Assembly (NCBI GenBank): GCA_018673215.1
Contig: JABHDE010000019.1
Location: forward strand, 1 to 40,412
Direction of reading: 5' to 3'
Length of the DNA: 40,412 nucleotides
From: Formosa sp.
GTDB lineage: Bacteria; Bacteroidota; Bacteroidia; Flavobacteriales; Flavobacteriaceae
A program made the position numbers and the translations under genes. This document shows, one piece after another, positions 17,824 through 23,707 of the stretch. How positions within the stretch are numbered: position 1 is the stretch's first letter; each line of letters starts with the position of its first letter. The notes beneath the pieces were generated by a model. It searched no databases, was not told the origin of the DNA, and saw only the letters and a list, made by a program, of their open reading frames with translations.

Positions 17824-18378
17824 ATGGTTGAAAAAAATATCATTTTTGTACATTACTACAAAACTACCATCGGAGAATTGATTATTGGATGTTTTGAAGA
17901 TCAGATATGTATAATAGATTTCAGATACCGTAAAATGAGAACTGCTATAGACCATCGTGTTCAATCTGCTTTAAATGCGGTATTTTTTTAAAAAGAAACT
18001 CCCCTAATAAGAACTGCACATTTACAAATAAAAGATTTTTTAAATGGAAGACGATTCAAATTTAAAATACCTTTTATGATCGTAGGAACTTCGTTTCAAA
18101 AAGAAGTCTGGAAGGCTCTACTAACCATCCCCTACGGTTGCACATTATCCTATTTAGAATTAGCACAGAAAATTGAAGATGAAAAAGCAGTAAGAGCAGT
18201 GGCTACTGCCAATGGTGCCAACGCAATCGCACTTGTCATTCCTTGTCATAGAGTGATTGGGTCTGACAATAAATTAGTTGGCTATACAGGTGGTATAGCT
18301 GTTAAAAAAAGGCTCTTATCTTTGGAATCAAAGCACACTAAAAACCCTAATGAGCTCCCTTTTGATTTTAATACATAA
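17824..18378 (+). pseudogene. ogt-type methylated-DNA-protein cysteine methyltransferase interrupted by an in-frame stop
   Basis: Reading from the ATG at 17824 in a single frame gives a full-length (184-codon) O6-alkylguanine-DNA alkyltransferase, except that codon 56 (17989-17991) is TAA, between NAVFF and KETPLIRTA. The frame is identical before and after, so this is a nonsense change, not a frameshift. The segment before the stop matches the N-terminal domain (HYYKTTIGELIIGCF), and the segment after it includes the linker and the catalytic domain. The stop sits in a run of seven T followed by A, where sequencing error is possible. If real, the complete protein is lost unless the stop is read through. 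The conserved active site downstream suggests recent inactivation. Confidence 0.75.
18076..18378 (+). CDS. residual alkyltransferase C-terminal domain ORF
   Basis: Downstream of the nonsense codon the first usable start is an ATG at 18076, giving 100 residues. This part contains the whole DNA-binding and catalytic domain of O6-methylguanine methyltransferases: GTSFQKEVWKALLTIPYG, the arginine-finger helix RAVATANGAN, the methyl-acceptor PCHR motif and the GYTGG loop. Translation would need re-initiation or an internal transcript, neither of which has clear sequence support. An isolated C-terminal domain may keep activity or act as an alkyltransferase-like protein, which is inference. See the overlapping pseudogene entry. 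Confidence 0.5.
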   Translation: MIVGTSFQKEVWKALLTIPYGCTLSYLELAQKIEDEKAVRAVATANGANAIALVIPCHRVIGSDNKLVGYTGGIAVKKRLLSLESKHTKNPNELPFDFNT

Positions 18379-18386
18379 CTTGACTA

Positions 18387-18869
18387 TTAAACAAAACGAC
18401 TGTGCCAGCTTTCAGAAGCAGGAACCTCCCAAAACTCTAAATATTCTGCCTTAGAATTTACCAAATTATTAAAAACTATCGTATTCTTGGAAACCGCTTT
18501 ATCTTTTGCCATTTTTTTAAAATCAGTCAAAGTTTTATATGCGACATAGTCTCCTTGTTTGTAAGAAACATTCATTTTATCCATTAAATCTACTTCATAA
18601 TCCGTTTCTAGCTCCTGTATAAATTTCACAGAAGCATCGATCGAGCAGCCAGTTGCGGGGTTCATTTCTTGATCTAAAGCAATGACAATAAACCGTTTAT
18701 ATTTAATTTCAAATCCTGATTTAAGGTCGGCGCCATGAGCGGTCCAACCATCTAGAAAGTTGGTTAACTTTTCTGAGATTTCTTCTATTTCGGAATCAGA
18801 AAATGAGCGGTTGCATTGGTATATCCAAACACGAGCGGTTTCAGTAAGGGCTTCAAAATTAACTATCAT
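18387..18869 (-). CDS. conserved Bacteroidetes protein often labelled ABC transporter ATPase (no ATPase motifs)
   Basis: A 160-residue cytoplasmic protein with conserved-looking segments RVWIYQCNRSFSDSEIEEI, FLDGWTAHGADLKSGFEIKYKRFIVIALDQ and GCSIDASVKFIQELE. From memory, close homologues in Bacteroidetes databases carry the name ABC transporter ATPase, but I see no Walker A, Walker B or ABC signature, and the length is far too short. It is the last gene of the six-gene operon running from the amidase, 21 nt behind the CCG-type Fe-S gene. Function unknown. The invariant GCSIDASV and DGW-H-G pattern suggest a small enzyme or binding domain. Confidence 0.8.
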   Translation of the reverse strand: MIVNFEALTETARVWIYQCNRSFSDSEIEEISEKLTNFLDGWTAHGADLKSGFEIKYKRFIVIALDQEMNPATGCSIDASVKFIQELETDYEVDLMDKMNVSYKQGDYVAYKTLTDFKKMAKDKAVSKNTIVFNNLVNSKAEYLEFWEVPASESWHSRFV

Positions 18870-18890
18870 TAGTTTATATAATATTTAATT

Positions 18891-19679
18891 TTATAAATCT
18901 TGAGCATTTGCTATCAATTCAGCTACATCCAGGACCTCAATTTGACCCTCTGCTTTGTTCTTGACCCCGTCTGTCATCATTGTATTACAAAATGGACAGC
19001 CAGCAGCGATGATTTGGGGTTTAACGTCCATAGCTTGCTCTGTACGTTCGATATTAACCTCTTTATTTCCTGGCTCAGCATCTTTAAACATTTGAGCACC
19101 TCCAGCCCCACAACACAGTCCTTTTTTGCGACAATTTTTCATCTCTACAAGTTCGGCGTCTAATTTTTTAATCAAATCCCGTGGCGCTTCATACACATCA
19201 TTTGCACGCCCTAAATAACAGGGGTCATGAAATGTAATACGTTTGCCTTTAAATTTCCCACCTTCAACGGATAAGCGCCCTTCATCAAGAAGACTCTTCA
19301 GAAATTGTGTATGGTGCATCACTTGATAGTTACCTCCTAAAGAAGGGTATTCATTTTTTAGTGTATTAAAACAATGCGGACAAGCAGTTACAATTTTTTT
19401 AACCTCATAAGCATTCAATACTTCGATATTGGTCACGGCTTGCATTTGAAATAAAAATTCGTTTCCAGCTCTTTTAGCAGGATCACCAGTACAGCTTTCT
19501 TCAGTTCCTAGTACCGCAAATTCGACCTCTGCCTTGTGTAATAATTTTACAAAAGCTTTGGTGATTTTTTTAGCACGGTCGTCAAAACTACCCGCACAAC
19601 CCACCCAAAATAAAACTTCGGGCTGCTTGCCTTGGGCCGTAAATTCGGCCATTGTAGGAACTTTTAATACATCGCTCAT
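18891..19679 (-). CDS. CCG-domain Fe-S protein (HdrB/GlpC/LutA-like)
   Basis: The 262-residue protein has two cysteine-rich (CCG) repeats: C28 and C63, C100-x2-C103 in the first; C154 (DPCYLGR), C189-C190 in GLCCGAGG, and C228-x2-C231 in the second. Such repeats bind a non-cubane or linear 4Fe-4S cluster in HdrB, GlpC and succinate:quinone reductase E subunits. No membrane helix or signal is present, so it is cytoplasmic. It lies two genes after a membrane Fe-S protein with two 4Fe-4S motifs; together they look like the split halves of an HdrD-like or GlpC-like electron carrier complex. The electron donor is unknown. It is preceded by the HAD gene with a 10-nt gap. Confidence 0.88.
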   Translation of the reverse strand: MSDVLKVPTMAEFTAQGKQPEVLFWVGCAGSFDDRAKKITKAFVKLLHKAEVEFAVLGTEESCTGDPAKRAGNEFLFQMQAVTNIEVLNAYEVKKIVTACPHCFNTLKNEYPSLGGNYQVMHHTQFLKSLLDEGRLSVEGGKFKGKRITFHDPCYLGRANDVYEAPRDLIKKLDAELVEMKNCRKKGLCCGAGGAQMFKDAEPGNKEVNIERTEQAMDVKPQIIAAGCPFCNTMMTDGVKNKAEGQIEVLDVAELIANAQDL

Positions 19680-19689
19680 TGTCTAAATA

Positions 19690-20136
19690 TTAATCGTGTT
19701 GACCGTCGTCAAAAACTTCGATCGTTACTTCTTTTTCTACTAAGTCAGTAAATTTACCGTTATAACGTGTGGCTTTTACTAAATGATTATCAATCCAATG
19801 GTAGTTTCCACCTCTAGGCTTGCCCATTAAAAGACTGTGGTAATTAAAGCCGTGTTGTTTCAACCAGTTTTGAGTTACTTCTCTGTGTGATTCTGTTCGA
19901 GAGGTGAAAAAACAAATCATATGTCCTTCTTCGTACCAACCGTTACATGTTTTTAAAGCATCTAAAAAAGGCTTGCAAGTTGCCATACGCTCTGGTTCTT
20001 CATTAGGAACATCTTCAGTAATTGTTCCATCTATGTCAATTAAATAATTTTTTACACCCCCAGGAAGTACTGGACTTATTAATTCCCCTGCTTCTACTTT
20101 TTCATGTAACATTTTATCAGCTTCTTCTCTTTTCAT
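19690..20136 (-). CDS. HAD-like phosphatase-fold protein (often misnamed phosphoheptose isomerase)
   Basis: A 148-residue HAD-superfamily protein. Motif I DIDGT is at D34-D36 (nucleophile and acid/base aspartates), motif II is the FFTSRT strand at 76-81, and K106 with the GGNYHWIDNH segment around 110-118 may supply motifs III and IV. The HAD type is the small, cap-less kind. In my recollection relatives are annotated phosphoheptose isomerase, but the sugar-isomerase SIS fold is not seen. It sits between the two Fe-S genes of the operon (22 nt and 10 nt gaps). Phosphatase activity is likely by family; the substrate is unknown. Confidence 0.8.
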   Translation of the reverse strand: MKREEADKMLHEKVEAGELISPVLPGGVKNYLIDIDGTITEDVPNEEPERMATCKPFLDALKTCNGWYEEGHMICFFTSRTESHREVTQNWLKQHGFNYHSLLMGKPRGGNYHWIDNHLVKATRYNGKFTDLVEKEVTIEVFDDGQHD

Positions 20137-20158
20137 AATAAATTTTTAATATATAATT

Positions 20159-21451
20159 TTAATCGTTTTTCCAGTTTAATCGATCCATTTGATTGTAAGG
20201 CCATGGAGCTCCATTATTTTCAATATTTGACATCATGGTGTTTAACTCCATTGGAGCAGCGCTTTGTTCCATGACTAAATAGCGACGCATTTCAAGAATA
20301 ATAGAAAGTGGGTCGATACTTATTGGACAGGCTTCCACACAAGCATTACAGCTGGTGCAAGCCCATAATTCTTCGTTGGTCACATAATCTCCTAGTAATT
20401 GTTTGCCATCAGGTATAAATTCTCCATTATTAGCGTCTATATTATTGCCTACTTCAACCAAGCGATCTCGTGTATCCATCATGATTTTTCGAGGAGATAA
20501 TTTTTTACCTGTTTGATTGGCAGGACATTCGCTTGTGCAGCGACCACATTCTGTGCAGGAATAAGCATTTAAGAGTTGTATTTTATTGAGATCTTGAACA
20601 TCACTCACCCCAAATTTATCAGGAACAGAACCCTCATCATCCGTAGCTGCAAAAGGATCGACGTTTGGGTCCATCATTAACTTGACTTCGTTTGTGACTG
20701 CTTCCAAATTATTAAATTGACCTTTGGGGTTTATATTGCCATAATAGGTGTTTGGAAAAGCTAATAATATGTGTAGATGTTTGGAATAATATAAATAGTT
20801 TAAAAATATTAGAATACCCACAATATGCATCCACCAAGCGACGCGTTCAATTAAATGAACATTGTGGCCTTCGAACATTGGAGCGAAATATTGACTGATC
20901 ATATTGCCGGAATTCATTGATTGAAATTCTACATCAGTGGCATTCATTATGATAAACAAGCCCATTAACACAATTTCAAAATAGAGAATTAAATTTCCAT
21001 CTAACTTGGGCCAACCTTTCATTTCGGAACTCAGAAAGCGCTTGATCTTTACCACATTTCTTCGAAACCAAAAAATGACAACGGCTATAAAAACTAAGCT
21101 TGCAAGAATTTCAAAAGTTCCAATCAATATACCATAAAGACTTCCTATTCCAGACATAATTCGATGCGTTCCAAACAACCCATCTATAATAATTTCTAAG
21201 ACTTCGATATTGATAATTACAAAGCCTAAATATACTATAATATGTAAAATTCCAGAGATTGGACGACGCACCATTTTGCTTTGCCCCAAGGCAATTAGAG
21301 CCATGTTTTTCCAACGTATATTAGAATCGCCACTAATATCTACATCTTTTCCAAGATAAATATTTCGCTTTAGCTTGCGTATATTTCTAACGAAAAAACC
21401 AATTCCTAAAAATAGGATAATTGCAAAAATTACATTTGGCAAAAAATTCAT
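20159..21451 (-). CDS. membrane-bound 4Fe-4S dicluster protein with NarI-like cytochrome b region
   Basis: The 430-residue protein has about five or six membrane helices in the first 240 residues and a cytoplasmic C-terminal half with two 4Fe-4S binding motifs: CTECGRCTSECP near 296-307 and CTSCNACVEACP near 363-374. Histidines inside helices (GILHIIVYLGF, WWMHIVGIL, SKHLHILLAF) resemble heme b ligands in NarI/DsrM-type subunits. It probably passes electrons between the quinone pool and the CCG protein encoded downstream. It follows the MlaD gene by 21 nt. The direction of electron flow and the partner dehydrogenase are not shown by the sequence. Confidence 0.87.
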   Translation of the reverse strand: MNFLPNVIFAIILFLGIGFFVRNIRKLKRNIYLGKDVDISGDSNIRWKNMALIALGQSKMVRRPISGILHIIVYLGFVIINIEVLEIIIDGLFGTHRIMSGIGSLYGILIGTFEILASLVFIAVVIFWFRRNVVKIKRFLSSEMKGWPKLDGNLILYFEIVLMGLFIIMNATDVEFQSMNSGNMISQYFAPMFEGHNVHLIERVAWWMHIVGILIFLNYLYYSKHLHILLAFPNTYYGNINPKGQFNNLEAVTNEVKLMMDPNVDPFAATDDEGSVPDKFGVSDVQDLNKIQLLNAYSCTECGRCTSECPANQTGKKLSPRKIMMDTRDRLVEVGNNIDANNGEFIPDGKQLLGDYVTNEELWACTSCNACVEACPISIDPLSIILEMRRYLVMEQSAAPMELNTMMSNIENNGAPWPYNQMDRLNWKND

Positions 21452-21472
21452 TTGGTTAATCTTTGTTGTTAT

Positions 21473-22429
21473 TTAATTTTTTAATTTGTTTCCCTCTGAG
21501 TCGTACTGTTTTGCTTTTTTTCCAAAAAGAGAGAAATGCACATAACGTTTAGGGTTTAACTTCATATCTTCTAAAAGTTGTTCCAATTGTTTTGTAGCAC
21601 CTTCGAGGTTGTTATAAACTGCATCATCTTTCATGAGTTTCCCCATAGACCCTTCTCCATTTTCGATACTGCTTAATAATTTATCAAAACTAGAGATTGT
21701 AGATTTTAAATTTGCCATAATGGTATCTAAATCGGCCGCAGCCAAAGAAGAACTCAAACCTGTTAAATCTTCCGATATTTGATTGAAATTATTGATTGTT
21801 TCACTAATTGAAGATGAATTATCAACCAGTAAATCATTTAAAGATTCCGAAGTAGCTTTAAACGATGTAATTGTTGTGCTTAGATCTGCAATACTGGATT
21901 TGATATTCGTTTTAGTTTGTGCATCAAAAAGACTGTTGAGATTATTTAATAACGTATCTGCACTGACCATCATAGTCTCCATTTTTTCCTGTAGAGGGGT
22001 CAAACGTTGATTAACCAAATCCGTAAGTCCTGGCTTCACATCTGAGTTTAGTATATCTCCAGATTGGATGTTAGGAGCTCCATCAAAAGCTGGAATGATA
22101 GCGATGGCTTTACCTCCAATTAGACCTGCTTCATATAACTGAGCTGTACTGTTTTTTGAAAACTCAAAGTCACTGTTAATTAACATGTTGACATTTAATT
22201 TCCCCGAAAGATCGTTTGTAAAATCTATGGACTGAACTTTTCCTATTTTGTGACCATTAATGGTGACTGCAGCCGAGGGCGCCAGCCCTTCGACATTGTC
22301 ATAAACAGCTGTGATTCTTTTAGAATTATCAAGAATGTTTTCCCCTTTTAAATAGTAAAAAATAAAAATGAATAACAATATTCCTGAGAGGACTAAAATA
22401 GCTGTTTTGATTTCCTTAGATAATTTCAA
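21473..22429 (-). CDS. MlaD/MCE-family lipid transport protein
   Basis: This 318-residue protein has one N-terminal membrane anchor (about 10-27), then an MCE domain (about 37-115) with KRITAVYDNVEGLAPSAAVTINGHKIGKV, followed by long helical, Ser/Thr/Asn-rich coiled regions (about 130-290). MCE proteins form periplasmic hexameric rings or tubes that move phospholipid between membranes. No mlaE/mlaF genes are in the window. The start is a TTG at 22429 (codons for MKLSKEIKTAIL); it matches the usual N-terminus and no ATG precedes the anchor. It lies 56 nt after the amidase stop on the same transcript. Confidence 0.88.
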   Translation of the reverse strand: MKLSKEIKTAILVLSGILLFIFIFYYLKGENILDNSKRITAVYDNVEGLAPSAAVTINGHKIGKVQSIDFTNDLSGKLNVNMLINSDFEFSKNSTAQLYEAGLIGGKAIAIIPAFDGAPNIQSGDILNSDVKPGLTDLVNQRLTPLQEKMETMMVSADTLLNNLNSLFDAQTKTNIKSSIADLSTTITSFKATSESLNDLLVDNSSSISETINNFNQISEDLTGLSSSLAAADLDTIMANLKSTISSFDKLLSSIENGEGSMGKLMKDDAVYNNLEGATKQLEQLLEDMKLNPKRYVHFSLFGKKAKQYDSEGNKLKN

Positions 22430-22485
22430 TATAATTGTTTTTTCTTCTTACAAATTTAGGAATAATATTGAAATAATAGGGTCTA

Positions 22486-23592
22486 TTATTCCGTAGATTT
22501 TAAGGCGTTTTTAATTGCTATTCTTTTACCATTTTTATAAGCCACTAAGTAAGCGGTTTTATATCCTTTGGAATGTGCTTCATTTTTCATTTGCACTATG
22601 GTGTCATAACTTGAAGAATGTCCATAAAAATAACGATAGATCCCATTTGAATTGGTTCTTGAAATAGGGTTTAATCCATTGAAATTATACGCCTTGGTCG
22701 CTAATTTTCTTGGACCCGCAGCAATTTGAACCTTAAATACTACAGAGGAGTTTTTTGGAATGATCGTTTGATCGGAAGTGCCTGAAGACGAGTTTGATTC
22801 TAAAATTTCATCTGCAGATGTTGCTGGGTTTAAATTAGATTTATAATCCAATATAGCATCCGAGATACTTTTGGAAATATTATTTTTCCCTGTTTCTGAG
22901 TTGAGGTAATCCCCTTCGCTTTTATTGGTTATAAAACCTGTCTCCACCAAAACACTAGGCATATAGGTGTTGTGTAACACCCAAAAAACAGCTTGTTTAA
23001 TACCTCTGTTTTTGCGTTTAAGTCTATTGGTGAAATTATCTTGGATATTTCGTGCTAATAAAATACTTTGATCCAAATAATCTTCTTGCATAAGAGTCAA
23101 ACCAATCAGGGTTTCTGGTGAATTCGGGTCAAAACCTGCATAATTGGTTTCGTAATCATCTTCCAAGAAAATAACTTCATTTTCTTCTTTTGCAACTCTA
23201 AAATTAGAATCGTTTCTCCCTAATCCTAAGACATAAGTTTCGGTTCCATAAGCCTGGGAGTTGTGGGCGTTGCAATGTACAGATACAAACAAATCAGCAT
23301 CTGCTTTATTTGCAATCTTTGCGCGTTGTCTTAGTTCAATAAATACATCTGTTTTTCGAGTATAAATGACATTAATGTTTTTATGTTTTTTTAAGTTTTC
23401 ACCTATTTTTAACACAATTTTTAAAGCAATATCCTTTTCTTTATATCCAAAGTTGGTAGGTCTTCCGGGATCTTTACCTCCATGGCCAGCATCTAAAACC
23501 ACTGTAAAGGGTTTGTTGTTGTTTTGCGTGTATCCTTTGGAAATTCCAAAAAACAAAAGGAAGACTAAAAAGAATTTTATTTGCTTATGCAT
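22486..23592 (-). CDS. N-acetylmuramoyl-L-alanine amidase (Amidase_3) with SPOR-like C-terminus
   Basis: A 368-residue exported amidase that cuts the bond between MurNAc and the stem peptide. After a signal peptide (about 1-22) the zinc-dependent Amidase_3 domain shows H37 in VVLDAGHGG, E52, H106 in FVSVHCNAH and the catalytic E217 in VLVETGF. A linker with Ser/Asn/Thr follows, then a C-terminal module (about 285-365: VVFKVQIAAGP...YRYFYGH...KGYKTAYLVAYKNGKRI) resembling a SPOR repeat that binds denuded glycan at division sites. It is the first gene of a six-gene operon and has a recognisable promoter. It is divergent from lptD. Confidence 0.93.
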   Translation of the reverse strand: MHKQIKFFLVFLLFFGISKGYTQNNNKPFTVVLDAGHGGKDPGRPTNFGYKEKDIALKIVLKIGENLKKHKNINVIYTRKTDVFIELRQRAKIANKADADLFVSVHCNAHNSQAYGTETYVLGLGRNDSNFRVAKEENEVIFLEDDYETNYAGFDPNSPETLIGLTLMQEDYLDQSILLARNIQDNFTNRLKRKNRGIKQAVFWVLHNTYMPSVLVETGFITNKSEGDYLNSETGKNNISKSISDAILDYKSNLNPATSADEILESNSSSGTSDQTIIPKNSSVVFKVQIAAGPRKLATKAYNFNGLNPISRTNSNGIYRYFYGHSSSYDTIVQMKNEAHSKGYKTAYLVAYKNGKRIAIKNALKSTE

Positions 23593-23640
23593 GTTGATTA
23601 ATTTACCTGTGAATCGATTGATTAAAATCTGAAAATCAAA

Positions 23641-23670
23641 AAAAAATATCCGTAACTTTGATTTTTCAAA
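23641..23670 (-). promoter_or_regulatory. promoter for the amidase-MlaD-Fe-S operon
   Basis: On the minus strand TTTG (plus 23667-23670), an 18-nt spacer and TATTTTTT (plus 23641-23648) fit the Bacteroidetes consensus apart from the last base. The amidase ATG is about 48 nt downstream. It overlaps the lptD -7 element on the other strand, so the two promoters may compete. Confidence 0.5.
23653..23660 (+). promoter_or_regulatory. -7 element upstream of lptD
   Basis: TAACTTTG matches TAnnTTTG exactly, 47 nt before the TTG start of lptD. No TTTG lies at the usual distance upstream; the overlap with the divergent amidase promoter is notable. Confidence 0.45.
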
Positions 23671-23707
23671 AATCGAGCCATTTAATACAAAAATACTCTT
23701 AAAAGCA

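Noticed and set aside
17824-18378. Frameshift explanation for the ogt break
   Set aside because: Sequence before and after the stop is in the same frame and joins as one protein, so a point nonsense change (or base-call error) fits better.
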